This document shows, piece after piece, positions 25,564 through 34,766 of a DNA stretch of 64,000 bases; positions within the stretch are counted from its first letter, which is position 1, and each line of letters starts with the position of its first letter. This DNA is from Phycisphaerae bacterium (lineage in GTDB: Bacteria; Planctomycetota; Phycisphaerae; UBA1845): assembly GCA_013360585.1 (NCBI GenBank), contig JABWBH010000005.1, forward strand, positions 62,001 to 126,000, read 5' to 3'. A model generated the notes under the pieces. That model saw only the letters and a list, made by a program, of their open reading frames with translations, had not been told where the DNA came from and did not search any database. Made by a program: the position numbers and the translations under genes.

Positions 25564-27945
25564 ATGAATTCGTTTCGCAGGACTCGAGCACTGATGCGTT
25601 GGTTTCCAGCGGCGATCGCTGCGGTTTCGGCGTGGACGGGTCTTCCCGCAGCGTCGGGACAGGGGTTCGACGGTCCGCCCAAGGTGACGCCCACGCTGGC
25701 GGCGTCGGTCAAGGCGATCGTTCCCGGACAACCTTTTGACCTCGCCGTGCAGCTTTCCGTGCAACCGGGGTGGCATATTTACTGGAGCAACCCCGGCGAC
25801 AGCGGGATGCCGCCCGCGGTGAAGTGGACGCTGCCCGAGGGATTCTCGGCGGGGTCGCTGAGATTCCCTGTTCCGAGCGTACATACGACCGACTTGGGCG
25901 GGATGAAGCTCGTCACCTACGTCCACGAAGGCAAGCCGGTGCTGCTTTGCACGATCACCCCGCCGGCTTCGATCGCGGGCGAGCGCGTCCGGTTCGAGGC
26001 GGCGCTGGACTGGCTGGTCTGTCAGGAAGCGTGCATTCCGGAGCGTAAGACGGTTGCGATCGAACTTGCGGTGGCGGGAAGCGGGGCGACTGCCGAGCCG
26101 GATCATGAGGCGCTTTTCCGGCAGGCGCGGGCCGCGCTGCCGGCGACCTCAAGCTCGTACGTGACAATTCGGACGTCGGCGCCGGGGTTCGCCGCCGCGC
26201 CGGGGACGAAGTTCGATCTGCTTGTCGAGGTGGACATCAAGAAGGGGCATCACATCCAGTCCGACCGACCGCTTCAGGCGGAGTTGATCGCCGCCCGGAT
26301 GCTGCTGGACCGGACGGAAGGGCTGAAAATCGGATCGCCGCAGTTTCCCGCGGCGCATGAGCGAGAGGTGCCGGGACTCGGCAAGGTAAGCGAGTTCTCG
26401 GGCACAGTAACTATCAAGGTTCCGTGCGAAGTGCGTTCGGCGCTGACCGGGCCGGTGACAATCGGCGGGTTGTTGACGTTTCAGGCCTGCGCGGACTCGG
26501 GGCAGTGCTTCGCCCCGGAGACGGTAGCATTTGCGTGGAACTCCTCCGGCGGTGCGGACGCGACGGCGCCCACCGCCTCGGGCACTGGCGCCGAGGCCGC
26601 ATCCGGCGCGGCGAGCGCAACGGCTCCGTCGACCGGCGACGATCCGGATGCGCCTTCATTAAGCGCCTCGACGGGAGATCGTGTTGCTCCGCCGGGAACG
26701 ATCGCGGACGCCGGAACGATCCGCGGGCTCTGGTTTTACCTGCTCTTCGGCTTTGCGGGAGGGATGATTCTGAACGTCATGCCCTGCGTGCTGCCGGTGA
26801 TATCAATCAAGGTGCTCAGCTTCGTGCAGCAGTCCGGGGAGGATCGCGGGCGGATCTTCCGCCTTGGGCTGGCATTCTGCGCGGGTGTGATGGTCTGGTT
26901 CTGGGCGTTCGCGGGCATCACGCTGTTCTGGACACCTCCGCTTCAGAATCCGACGGTGGTCATCGCGCTGACGACGATCATGTTCGTGTTCGGATTGAGT
27001 CTTTTCGGCGTGTTCGAGATCAACCTGCCGGGCTTCGCGTCGCAGGCGGCGGGCGCGGCGGCGGAAAAGGAGGGCTACGCCGGGGCGTTTCTGAAGGGTC
27101 TGCTGGCGACGCTGCTGGGCACGGCCTGCACGGCGCCGCTGCTGGCGACGGCGCTGGCGTGGGCGTCGACGCAGCCGAAGACGAACGCCTTCGCAGTGTT
27201 CACGGCCGCGGGGCTGGGGATGGCGCTTCCTTACTTTCTTCTGTCGGCGAACCCGGCGTGGATGAAATTCCTGCCTCGCCCCGGCAACTGGATGATCACC
27301 TTCAAGCAATTGATGGGCTTCCTCCTGGTGGGGACGGCGGTCTGGCTGCTGATGACCGTGGCGGCGCAGCTCGGCGGACCCGGGGTGGTGCAGACGGTGT
27401 CCTTTCTGACCTTCACGGCGGCCGGATGCTGGATGATCGGGCGGATTCGCCACGGGTCGCCGGTCGGGCGGCAGCTTGCGACGTGGGTTGCGGCCCTTGC
27501 GCTCGCCGGCGGCGGGGCGTGGTTCAGTTTCGCATACATGTACAGCGGGGACGTAGAGTGGCGTCCTTACCGGAAGGGGCTGGCCGAGGAGCTGTCCGCG
27601 CAGGGGCACACGGTCCTCGTCGATTACACGGCGAGCTGGTGCCTAAGCTGCAAGTCGAACAAGGCCGTGGCGATCGAAGTGGACTCGACGGTCAAGCTGA
27701 TGAACGCGCTGAACGTCGTCCCGATCATCGCGGATTACTCGAAGGAAGACGCGGGCATGAAGGAAGATCTTCAGAAGTTCGGTCGTCCGTCGGTCCCGCT
27801 GGTGCTGGTGTATGCGCCCGGCAAGCCGGATGCGCCCGAGGTGCTGCCGGTCATCTTCTACGGACCTGACGTTGTACAATCGGCGCTGCAGCGTGCCGGA
27901 CCGTCGCAGGGGGCGTCCGTCGCGGCGAACACACGACAACCGTGA
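25564..27945 (+). CDS. DsbD-like protein-disulfide reductase (thiol:disulfide interchange protein)
   Basis: 793 aa. Signal peptide about residues 10-34. An N-terminal periplasmic DsbD-alpha-like part (LSVQPGWHIYWSNPGDSGMP) appears duplicated (second copy FDLLVEVDIKKGHHIQSDRP). A Pro/Ala/Ser linker and the CcdA/DsbD transmembrane domain (GMILNVMPCVLPVISIKVLSF, then LLATLLGTACTAPLL with the two buried Cys) follow. The C-terminal thioredoxin domain has WCLSC (C693/C696). It moves reducing equivalents from cytoplasmic thioredoxin across the inner membrane. The start at 25564 is preferred; 25594 is an alternative that leaves a shorter signal peptide. The next gene starts 44 bp downstream. Confidence 0.92.
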   Translation: MNSFRRTRALMRWFPAAIAAVSAWTGLPAASGQGFDGPPKVTPTLAASVKAIVPGQPFDLAVQLSVQPGWHIYWSNPGDSGMPPAVKWTLPEGFSAGSLRFPVPSVHTTDLGGMKLVTYVHEGKPVLLCTITPPASIAGERVRFEAALDWLVCQEACIPERKTVAIELAVAGSGATAEPDHEALFRQARAALPATSSSYVTIRTSAPGFAAAPGTKFDLLVEVDIKKGHHIQSDRPLQAELIAARMLLDRTEGLKIGSPQFPAAHEREVPGLGKVSEFSGTVTIKVPCEVRSALTGPVTIGGLLTFQACADSGQCFAPETVAFAWNSSGGADATAPTASGTGAEAASGAASATAPSTGDDPDAPSLSASTGDRVAPPGTIADAGTIRGLWFYLLFGFAGGMILNVMPCVLPVISIKVLSFVQQSGEDRGRIFRLGLAFCAGVMVWFWAFAGITLFWTPPLQNPTVVIALTTIMFVFGLSLFGVFEINLPGFASQAAGAAAEKEGYAGAFLKGLLATLLGTACTAPLLATALAWASTQPKTNAFAVFTAAGLGMALPYFLLSANPAWMKFLPRPGNWMITFKQLMGFLLVGTAVWLLMTVAAQLGGPGVVQTVSFLTFTAAGCWMIGRIRHGSPVGRQLATWVAALALAGGGAWFSFAYMYSGDVEWRPYRKGLAEELSAQGHTVLVDYTASWCLSCKSNKAVAIEVDSTVKLMNALNVVPIIADYSKEDAGMKEDLQKFGRPSVPLVLVYAPGKPDAPEVLPVIFYGPDVVQSALQRAGPSQGASVAANTRQP

Positions 27946-27989
27946 CGGGGCGTTCAGTTGCAAGCGGGTAAACACGGGCGGGAGACTAC

Positions 27990-29096
27990 GTGCGGAAGCG
28001 GATCAGCGCATTCCTGATTCTGCCGGTTTCTGCTTGCGCTGCGCAGGTCGAGCCTGACGCGGACGCCGGGGACGCGGCGCGCCCCGCGCCGCATGTTCGT
28101 CTCGGGCTTGCGGCGGATCGCTTTCGTACGCATTCGACGGATCATTTCGTCGTGTCGCACGACACCACGCCGGAGGTTCTCCGCACGGTGCTGCACCGCC
28201 TGGATCGCGTACACGCCCTGGCGCTGGAGTTCACGCGGGCGCGCGGGATCCTGCAACCGGGGGCCGAGCAGGGCGTGCTCGACGTCCTGCTTTTTGACCG
28301 CTACGAGGATTACGTGCAGTTCGCGCGGCTGCGCGGAGAGGATGCGGCGGTCACGGGCGGCTTTTTTCACTGGCGCGACAACGCGGCGGTGTTCTTCAAC
28401 ACGACTTCTCGTCCGGACATCGTGGAGATCACGCGCCAGATCGAGTCCACCCGGGACCAGCTTCTCGCGCTGCGCCGAGAGCGCGCGGGCGGCGAGGCGG
28501 TCAGCGCCCTTCAGCGGCAACTCGGGATCTGGCAGACGCAGCGCGACGGCTTCATCGAGCAGGCGAACCGGGTGGCGTTGATGCACGAAGCGGCGCATCA
28601 ATGCCTTTTCAACTTCGGCGCGCACTCGCGGTACGACGTCAACCCGACGTGGCTGGTCGAGGGGTTGGCCTGCATTTTCGAGGTTCCTCAGTCGCTCAGC
28701 GGCGGGCGGTTCACGCGCGTGAACGCGGATCGGCTGGCGGACGTGCAGGCGGCGCTGAGCCTGGCGGACGGAAGCGGCGGAGCGGGTCCGTCGACGGGGA
28801 TCACGGGGGGGCTGGTTCCGCTGCGGGAGTTCGTCGCCCGGCGGACACTGCTGGCAGACCGGTCTCGTCCGGACATCGTGACGCTTTATGCGCAGGCGTG
28901 GGCGCTGGTGCATTATCTTCAGGCGAAGCACGGCGACGCGCTGGGCGCCTACGCCCGCTCGGTCCGCGACCGCGACCCGCGGCGCCCTCTCGGACCGGAA
29001 GAGGAGATTGCGGCGTTTGAAGCGAGCTTCGGGGCCTTGGATGCGGAGTTTGAGCGGGCGTGGATCGAGTACCTGCGGACCCTCAAGGCGGGCTGA
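27990..29096 (+). CDS. DUF1570-type lipoprotein, putative zinc metallopeptidase
   Basis: 368 aa. GTG start with gggaga just upstream. The N-terminus MRKRISAFLILPVSAC has a lipobox (V-S-A-C16), predicting a lipoprotein. The middle has LMHEAAHQ, an HExxH zinc motif, followed about 20 residues later by NPTWLVEGLACIFE, the E-containing third-ligand region typical of this peptidase-MA-like family. A helical, Arg/Glu-rich segment precedes the motif. DUF1570 proteins are common in Planctomycetota, and their substrates are unknown. The following membrane-protein gene probably overlaps its 3' end by 37 bp. Confidence 0.87.
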   Translation: MRKRISAFLILPVSACAAQVEPDADAGDAARPAPHVRLGLAADRFRTHSTDHFVVSHDTTPEVLRTVLHRLDRVHALALEFTRARGILQPGAEQGVLDVLLFDRYEDYVQFARLRGEDAAVTGGFFHWRDNAAVFFNTTSRPDIVEITRQIESTRDQLLALRRERAGGEAVSALQRQLGIWQTQRDGFIEQANRVALMHEAAHQCLFNFGAHSRYDVNPTWLVEGLACIFEVPQSLSGGRFTRVNADRLADVQAALSLADGSGGAGPSTGITGGLVPLREFVARRTLLADRSRPDIVTLYAQAWALVHYLQAKHGDALGAYARSVRDRDPRRPLGPEEEIAAFEASFGALDAEFERAWIEYLRTLKAG

Positions 29097-30742
29097 CTCC
29101 CGCCCCGACCTCGACAGGAGCTTCAACCCGCACCCCGCGCGGTCAGCGCCTGATCACGCTGATGTGCGCTTTCGTCGCCGGCGGGCTGGTCTGGTTCGCA
29201 ACGCCTCACGGCGCGGCCCTTCTCCCGGACTCGGTGCAGTACATCGCCGCAGCGCGACGTCTGGCAAGCGGGTTCGGACTTGAAGCGCCGAACGCCCGGG
29301 GAGACTGGTCGGCGTTGACGCGGTTTCCGCCGCTGTATCCCGGTCTCCTCGCCGGCGCCGCGAGCGTGACAGGCTTGGATCCGGTCGACATCGCCCGCCC
29401 CCTGCAAGCGCTGATCAGCATGCTCAATGTCTGGTTGGCGGCGCGACTGTTCCGGCGGACCGAGGTTGCTCGGTTCGCAGCGCCCGTCGCCGCGCTTCTG
29501 ACCTCGGTCGCGCCCAGCGTCCTGCGTATCAACACGCAGGCCCTTTCCGAAGGCTTGTTCCTCTCCCTCATGCTCCTGGCGATCGACCAGCTTCTGTCGT
29601 GGGGAGCGGCGCGAAGCCGTCGCACAATCCTGCTTTGCGGAGCGGCCAGCGCGGCGGCGGCGCTGACGCGCTATGCCGGCGCCTCGATCATCGCCTTTGC
29701 CGCCGTCATGATCGCCGTCGCCCCTCGCCGCGCGAACGAACCGCGCCGCGCGAACGACCTTGCGTTGTATCTTTCCGCCTCAGCAAGTCCGCTTTTTTGC
29801 TGGTTGTTGCGCAATGCGCTGGTCGCCGGCGATGCCGTCGCCCGGTCGTTTGCGGTTCATTCCCCGCGACGGCAGGACTTCCAGCACGGTCTCTCGACGG
29901 TTGCCGGGTGGCTGTCGCCGTGGGAGCTGCCTGCGGTGGTGCTTCAGCCGGCGGCGCAGGCGACGCCCCTGATCCTGCTGCTTGCGGGGCTGCTGATCGT
30001 TCGCGCGCGGTCACGGAAGCGACTCGCCAGCCCGCAGGAAAGCCGAATACTTCAGGCACCGCAAACCGTCCCGACGCTGCTGGGTTTCGCCGCTGCGTAC
30101 CTTGCGTTCATCGTGGTCGCCAGGACTTTCGTTGACGCGGCGGTGCCTTTTGATGAGCGGTTGCTCCTGCCGCTGCTGGTTCTACTGGGTCCGGTTGCGG
30201 CAGCCAGTGCGTGGACGACGGTCGCGCGGCGCTCTGCGGCGGTCCGCGTGTTGACGCGATCAACCATCATCGCCTGGGTGGCGTCGCTGGGCGCCCGGTC
30301 GGCAACGTGGGCGAACGAGGTGCGCGGAACCGGTCAGGCGCTTGAAGCGGCGCGATGGCGGGATTCCGCAGCGCTCGCTTTCGTGAAAGCGCTGCCGGAT
30401 GAGTGTCGGATCGTCAGCAATGCCCCGGACGCCGTGTATGTCTGGACCGGTCGACCTGCGGCGCTTCTGCCTGCCCGCACGGATCCGATCACGGAAGGAG
30501 TCAATGCGGGGATTGCGTCGGAACTGGACGCGTTGCAGCAAGGCGTCGTCGCAGGCCACCTCACGATCGCACACTTCGATGCGGTGACGTGGCGGTGGTA
30601 TCTGCCCTCGGGGCCGCAGCTTCGGGCGATCCTGGGGGACGCGGCGCCGACGCGCGAAGTCGGCGACGGGTGGCTCGCCGGATGCGGGGTCGAGACGATC
30701 GAGCTTGGCGGGGCGGGGGGATTGTCGCCGGGTGACTCTTGA
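29060..30742 (+). CDS. Polytopic membrane glycosyltransferase-like protein (GT39/ArnT type)
   Basis: 560 aa if started at the GTG at 29060, inside the previous gene. The ATG at 29162 is an alternative, but it would remove the basic residues before the first membrane span. It has the first-loop acidic motif LLPDSVQYIAAARRLASG followed by FPPLYPGLLAG, typical of GT39/PMT-like enzymes that use polyprenyl-linked sugars. About ten hydrophobic spans follow, with a soluble C-terminal part (YVWTGRPAALLP). It likely transfers sugar in the outer leaflet of the inner membrane. Acceptor unknown. Confidence 0.8.
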   Translation: MDRVPADPQGGLTPAPTSTGASTRTPRGQRLITLMCAFVAGGLVWFATPHGAALLPDSVQYIAAARRLASGFGLEAPNARGDWSALTRFPPLYPGLLAGAASVTGLDPVDIARPLQALISMLNVWLAARLFRRTEVARFAAPVAALLTSVAPSVLRINTQALSEGLFLSLMLLAIDQLLSWGAARSRRTILLCGAASAAAALTRYAGASIIAFAAVMIAVAPRRANEPRRANDLALYLSASASPLFCWLLRNALVAGDAVARSFAVHSPRRQDFQHGLSTVAGWLSPWELPAVVLQPAAQATPLILLLAGLLIVRARSRKRLASPQESRILQAPQTVPTLLGFAAAYLAFIVVARTFVDAAVPFDERLLLPLLVLLGPVAAASAWTTVARRSAAVRVLTRSTIIAWVASLGARSATWANEVRGTGQALEAARWRDSAALAFVKALPDECRIVSNAPDAVYVWTGRPAALLPARTDPITEGVNAGIASELDALQQGVVAGHLTIAHFDAVTWRWYLPSGPQLRAILGDAAPTREVGDGWLAGCGVETIELGGAGGLSPGDS

Positions 30743-30767
30743 TTTCAGAAGTGTTTGAAATTATTAT
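30739..30767 (+). promoter_or_regulatory. Sigma70-type promoter upstream of gbsR/marR-like gene
   Basis: TTGATT (30739-30744) and TATTAT (30762-30767) are separated by exactly 17 bp in an AT-rich island within GC-rich DNA, about 23 bp before the ATG at 30790. It overlaps the stop codon of the membrane-protein gene. Confidence 0.6.
30742..30761. promoter_or_regulatory. Candidate operator: ATTTCA-N8-TGAAAT
   Basis: A perfect 6-bp inverted repeat with an 8-bp spacer, positioned between the -35 and -10 hexamers of the regulator's own promoter. This is a classic arrangement for autorepression by a dimeric winged-helix protein. Inference from position and symmetry only. Confidence 0.5.
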
Positions 30768-30789
30768 ATCGTAGTCTGGAGGTTGCCGC

Positions 30790-31344
30790 ATGACCGCCAC
30801 GCGCACCGGGATCCTCGACGCGGAAGCGCTCTTCATCCGCCGCTGGGGAGAGATGGCCGCAGGCTGGGGCATCAGCCGCACGATGGCTGAGATTCACGCG
30901 CTGCTGTATCTGGCGCCACGCCCGCTTTGCATGGACGACATGATGGAGCGCCTCGCCATCTCCCGCGGAAACGCCAGCATGAACCTGCGCCAGCTCGTCA
31001 ACTGGGGACTGATTCAGCGCCTGCACCAGCGCGGCGACCGGAAGGAATATTTCCAGGCCGAGACCGACGTCTGGCAGATGTTCGAGACGATCATCCGTGA
31101 GAGGAAGCGCCGCGAGATCGAGCCGATCCTGGACACGCTGGAACGCTGCCGGACGCTGGTCGCGAAGGATCGCGCTGGAGCGGGAAAAGCCTCCGCGTCG
31201 GCGGAGTCGTACGAGCGCAGGTTTGCGGCGATCCTTGAGTTCTTCACCACAATGAACGCCGCGTTCGAGGCGATGTTCCGCCTCGGGCCGCGCGGGGTCT
31301 CGGCTGCGGCGAAGTTTCTTCAGGAACACGCGAAGAAGACGTAA
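30790..31344 (+). CDS. GbsR/MarR family transcriptional regulator
   Basis: 184 aa with ggagg 9 bp before the ATG. A winged helix-turn-helix covers about residues 25-90: a MAEIHALLYLAPRPLCMDDM lead, the recognition segment AISRGNASMNLRQL, and the wing GLIQRLHQRGDRKEYF. A long helical C-terminus is likely for dimerisation. GbsR-type members respond to choline or related ligands in Bacillus. The ligand here is unknown and no betaine genes are nearby. It has its own promoter with an overlapping palindrome, suggesting autoregulation. The next gene is convergent. Confidence 0.9.
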   Translation: MTATRTGILDAEALFIRRWGEMAAGWGISRTMAEIHALLYLAPRPLCMDDMMERLAISRGNASMNLRQLVNWGLIQRLHQRGDRKEYFQAETDVWQMFETIIRERKRREIEPILDTLERCRTLVAKDRAGAGKASASAESYERRFAAILEFFTTMNAAFEAMFRLGPRGVSAAAKFLQEHAKKT

Positions 31345-31400
31345 TCCCCGAAGGCGCCGCCTCCCGATGACGCCGGGGTGCAGGTGCGACGGGGAGACAA

Positions 31401-31424
31401 GTAGACCGGAGGTCCACGATCCGC
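31401..31424 (-). repeat. Palindromic interspersed element, copy B (diverged)
   Basis: On the minus strand it reads GCGGATCGTGGACCTCCGGTC, matching the first about 21 bases of the elements at 50841 and 58492 with one or two changes, then diverges. It sits in the 88-bp gap between convergent genes, where it might also aid termination. Confidence 0.45.
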
Positions 31425-31432
31425 CGCATCCA

Positions 31433-33124
31433 TCACCCCCAGTTCACACCGGTGCGTAGGCGCCACTCTGCCTCCCGCGCGTCCATCACTGACCAGTGCA
31501 TCAGCGTGACGCCCACCTGAAGCGCCAGCAACACCAGCACAACCGGCGCGACGGGCCGCCCAGGCGGAGCGTCTGCGGCGCGGGGCGACGGAACGGATAC
31601 CCCCGTCGGCGACGTGAGACGATCCCTCAATATCATCGACAGCGACACCGTCAGCAGGGCCAGGAAAGGCATCCACAACCGGGCGATTTCGTTGTTGTTG
31701 GCGAAGAAGTAGCAGTACGTCAGGCACGGCGTCGCCGCCAGCGTGATCCAGCGGCCCGCCGCGGCTGCGACGTCCGACGCTTCGGTGGAAGCGTCGGCAG
31801 CGCGGCGCAAACCTTGACCCGCCGTCATGACGCGGATCGCCGCGACTGCGAACACCCAGAACGTCGGTCCGGCAAAAAGCAGAAAGACCGGAAACCCGAC
31901 GAACGTGTACCACCCCTCGCGCAAATGCACCTGAATCTGCGGATATCGCAGCGTCACCGCCACGCACGTTCGCGGAAGATTCCAGCCGGTCAGGGGGTAC
32001 AACGCCGCGATGCTCAGCCCTGCGCCGACACAGGCGGGAAGCAGATTGATCTTGAACCACCGCCCGGCCCAACCCGAGCGCCAGGCGCAAAGCCCCGTCC
32101 CCGCCGCAAGAATCAGCGCGACCCACGCATGAACCAGCCCCAGCGTCAACCCGACGACCAGCGCTGCTCCGCTAAGACAAGACCACGCGGCAGACCCGCG
32201 CAGAAATCCGCGCAACGCGGGGTAAACGATCATCAGCGTGGTCAGCACCTGCGCCGGATCCTTCCCCGGGGTGAAGTTGAGCGTCGCCGGGTTCCAGGCG
32301 CAGGCCGTCCCGACGACCAGCGCCGCCGCGGGCGGCAGGTAAAGCCGAGCCGTCGCGTACGCCAGCGGCCAGGAGAGCGCCCACATCAACGTCAGCACAA
32401 GACTGAAAAGCACCGCCGTCCTGAAATCCTCGGGCCACCCTTCTTCAGGAGCCTCCGCGCCACGGTTTGCAGGGTGGGGTGAAGGGTCGCTCCGGGGCGC
32501 GCCGTCAGAGGCGGCGTCCGCCCAGTTCAGAACGCGATCCGCGAAGTTCCGCCAACCCGGATGATCCCGGATCAGTCGCTGACATGCCCACGCGAGCAAC
32601 GTCGCCCCCGGCGGGTTGCTCAACACGCGCGTGCCGCGCATCCGCGCCACGTCCAGCCGGAGTCGCTCGTAAAACACGGCGGACACGTACGTCCGCGGAT
32701 CGCCCACCTCGTCGGCCTCCCAGATGAACGCGCCGTCATGCGACGGAGAATTCAGGTTGAACATGTGTTGCGAGACCGGCTGCGGCGGGGCGAACCACGT
32801 CCACACCGCCAGCGCCGTCGCCCCGGTGACGCACACCCAGCGGGCGAGGCGCCCGCGGTCGTAGCGGCTGCGGTGCAGCGACCAGATCATCCCCGTCCCG
32901 ATCAGCGCCGGAACGCAGGCCCGCATCAGGCGCACAAGCCGCCACTCCGAGTACCGGTAGATCAGATAATCCGGCTGACCCAGCGGAACCCCCGCCCACG
33001 CCAGCAGGATCAGGACGATCAGCGGCGTCAGACCCAGGACGAGGATGCGCCGGACGGTCCACGCCGGCACGACCGGGTCGCTGTCCGTCGGCGCGCTGAC
33101 GCCTCTCGGTCCGGTTCGCTTCAT
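31433..33124 (-). CDS. Polytopic membrane protein of unknown function
   Basis: 563 aa from the ATG at 33124; the in-frame start 36 bp upstream has no clear signal. About ten to twelve hydrophobic spans are present, for example WTVRRILVLGLTPLIVLILL and CVTGATALAVWTWF. A luminal-type segment VLSNPPGATLLAWACQRL carries the N/H-PPG motif seen in several GT39-like and other polyprenyl-sugar transferases. The usual first-loop Asp pair is not obvious, so glycosyltransferase activity is only a suggestion. Convergent with the GbsR-like gene; 60 bp downstream of aat on the same strand. Confidence 0.7.
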   Translation of the reverse strand: MKRTGPRGVSAPTDSDPVVPAWTVRRILVLGLTPLIVLILLAWAGVPLGQPDYLIYRYSEWRLVRLMRACVPALIGTGMIWSLHRSRYDRGRLARWVCVTGATALAVWTWFAPPQPVSQHMFNLNSPSHDGAFIWEADEVGDPRTYVSAVFYERLRLDVARMRGTRVLSNPPGATLLAWACQRLIRDHPGWRNFADRVLNWADAASDGAPRSDPSPHPANRGAEAPEEGWPEDFRTAVLFSLVLTLMWALSWPLAYATARLYLPPAAALVVGTACAWNPATLNFTPGKDPAQVLTTLMIVYPALRGFLRGSAAWSCLSGAALVVGLTLGLVHAWVALILAAGTGLCAWRSGWAGRWFKINLLPACVGAGLSIAALYPLTGWNLPRTCVAVTLRYPQIQVHLREGWYTFVGFPVFLLFAGPTFWVFAVAAIRVMTAGQGLRRAADASTEASDVAAAAGRWITLAATPCLTYCYFFANNNEIARLWMPFLALLTVSLSMILRDRLTSPTGVSVPSPRAADAPPGRPVAPVVLVLLALQVGVTLMHWSVMDAREAEWRLRTGVNWG

Positions 33125-33184
33125 GTCTGCGCATTGTGCGTCGCGCGTTCCGCTCCGCAACGGGCCCCGGCGGACTTACGTCGT

Positions 33185-33778
33185 TCATGTCTGCGACGGA
33201 AACCGGGCATTGACCTTCAGCGCCGCGCGAAGGCGGCGCTCGTATTCGCGGCGCGGGATCTCGATGGCGCCGAGGCTGCGAAGGTGGTCAGTCTGAAATT
33301 GAGCGTCGAGGAGGACGTAACCGCCGGCGACGAGGCGATCCGCGAGGTTGACCAAGGCGACTTTCGACGCGTCGGTCCGCCGGTGAAACATCGACTCGCC
33401 GAAGAACGCCCCGCCCAGTGCCACGCCGTACAAACCGCCCGCGAGCGTCCCCTCGCACCACGACTCGACGCTGTGCGCGAACCCGAGGCGATGCAACTCA
33501 AGGTACGCGCTTCGGATCTCCTGCGAAATCCAGGTTCCGCCCGGCCGATCGGCGCAGGCCTCGATCACCTCACGAAACGCGGTGTCCGCTCGGCATTCGT
33601 AAACACCCTTGCGGATCGTCGCGCGCAGGGATCGCGAAACCTTCAAGCCGTCGAGCGGCAGGATCGCGCGCTTCGGCGGCTGACACCAGAACACCTGCCC
33701 GTCATCGTCCGCCATCGGAAAGATGCCGCTGGCGTAGGCGGAGAGCAGCACCTCGGGCTGAAGGTCGGGGCGAATCAC
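33185..33778 (-). CDS. aat: Leucyl/phenylalanyl-tRNA--protein transferase
   Basis: 197 aa, a normal length. Carries the family's LSAYASGIFPMADDDG start, WCQPPKRAILPLDGLKVSRSL, GTWISQEIRSAYLELHRLGFAHSVE (broken here only for brevity of description) and GGLYGVALGGAFFGESMF motifs. The enzyme adds Leu or Phe from aminoacyl-tRNA to N-terminal Arg/Lys of proteins, making them ClpS/ClpAP N-degron substrates. Its GTG start overlaps the folD stop by 4 bp (GTGA), so the two genes are translationally coupled. No unusual changes seen. Confidence 0.95.
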   Translation of the reverse strand: MIRPDLQPEVLLSAYASGIFPMADDDGQVFWCQPPKRAILPLDGLKVSRSLRATIRKGVYECRADTAFREVIEACADRPGGTWISQEIRSAYLELHRLGFAHSVESWCEGTLAGGLYGVALGGAFFGESMFHRRTDASKVALVNLADRLVAGGYVLLDAQFQTDHLRSLGAIEIPRREYERRLRAALKVNARFPSQT

Positions 33779-34662
33779 GTGTCGAGGCGCCGGGGAACGA
33801 CGAGCTGCTTGCGAGCGGCTTCGACGGCGCTGCGCAGCAGCATCGCAACCGTGACCGGTCCGACGCCGCCGGGGACCGGGGTGAGCACGCCCGCGACCCG
33901 CCGGACGCTGTCGTAATCCACGTCGCCGACGACGCGCGTGCGCCCCTCCGCGTCGCGCACGCGGTTGATCCCGACGTCGATGACGATCGCGCCGGGACGC
34001 ACATGTTCAGCGCGAATCAGCCCGGGCTTGCCGACCGCGACGACCAGCAAGTCCGCACGGCGCGTGTGCTCGGCGAGCTCCTTCGTGGCGATGTGACACC
34101 CGGTGACCGTCGCCATCTCATGCCCGAGGAACAGCGAGATCGGACGCCCGGCCACCGGTCCCTGACCGACGACGACTGCGTCCAGCCCGCGCACGCTTAC
34201 CCCCGCCTCCTTGAGCACCTCCATCACCGCCAGCGCCGTGCAGGGCGCCATGATCGGCGAGTCGTAAAAGAGCAGACCGATGTTGGCCGGGTTGACGCCT
34301 TCCACGTCCTTATACGGATCAATGTAAAACTGCATCGCATGAGTGTCGATGCCGGGCGGCAGCGGAAGGTTCAGGAGAATCCCGGTCACCGCCGGGTCGC
34401 TGTTCAACTCGCGGATGCGCTCGCGGATGGCGGGTTCCGTCGCGTCCTCCGGCAACGTGTGCAGGCGGTACACGATGCCGACCTGCTCGCACTGCTGGCG
34501 TTGCGACCGGGCGTAGATCGCTCCGGCGGACGGGTCGCCGACCATCAGAACGTCAAGGCTCGGCCGAGCACCTTCCGCCGTCATCCGCCGGACCGCATCC
34601 GCCGCCTCCTCTCGAAGACGCCGCGCGATCGACTCTCCGTTAATGATCCGTGGCTCGCTCAT
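33775..34662 (-). CDS. folD: FolD-like methylenetetrahydrofolate dehydrogenase with substituted cyclohydrolase residues
   Basis: 295 aa, co-linear with E. coli FolD over the entire length, ending in the conserved TPVPGGVGPVTVAMLL. Normally it oxidises 5,10-methylene-THF and hydrolyses the methenyl product. Here Tyr50 is kept, but the catalytic Lys54 is Gln (YARSQ), Gln98 is Asn (ILLNLPLP) and Asp121 is Glu (KDVEG). The nucleotide loop is VVGQGPVAGRP instead of a G-R/A-S-x-x-V-G-x-P type. Dehydrogenase activity is plausible; cyclohydrolase activity is doubtful, and NAD rather than NADP could be used. It is the first gene of a pair with aat. Confidence 0.9.
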   Translation of the reverse strand: MSEPRIINGESIARRLREEAADAVRRMTAEGARPSLDVLMVGDPSAGAIYARSQRQQCEQVGIVYRLHTLPEDATEPAIRERIRELNSDPAVTGILLNLPLPPGIDTHAMQFYIDPYKDVEGVNPANIGLLFYDSPIMAPCTALAVMEVLKEAGVSVRGLDAVVVGQGPVAGRPISLFLGHEMATVTGCHIATKELAEHTRRADLLVVAVGKPGLIRAEHVRPGAIVIDVGINRVRDAEGRTRVVGDVDYDSVRRVAGVLTPVPGGVGPVTVAMLLRSAVEAARKQLVVPRRLDT

Positions 34663-34766
34663 GAGTTCTCCGGCAGGTCCGCCGCGCGGGCCTGGCAGGC
34701 GGCGGGATCGCGCCGACCGGGATCAGGATACCGCGCTGAGGTCGGCGCGGCACGGGGCGGAAAGAG

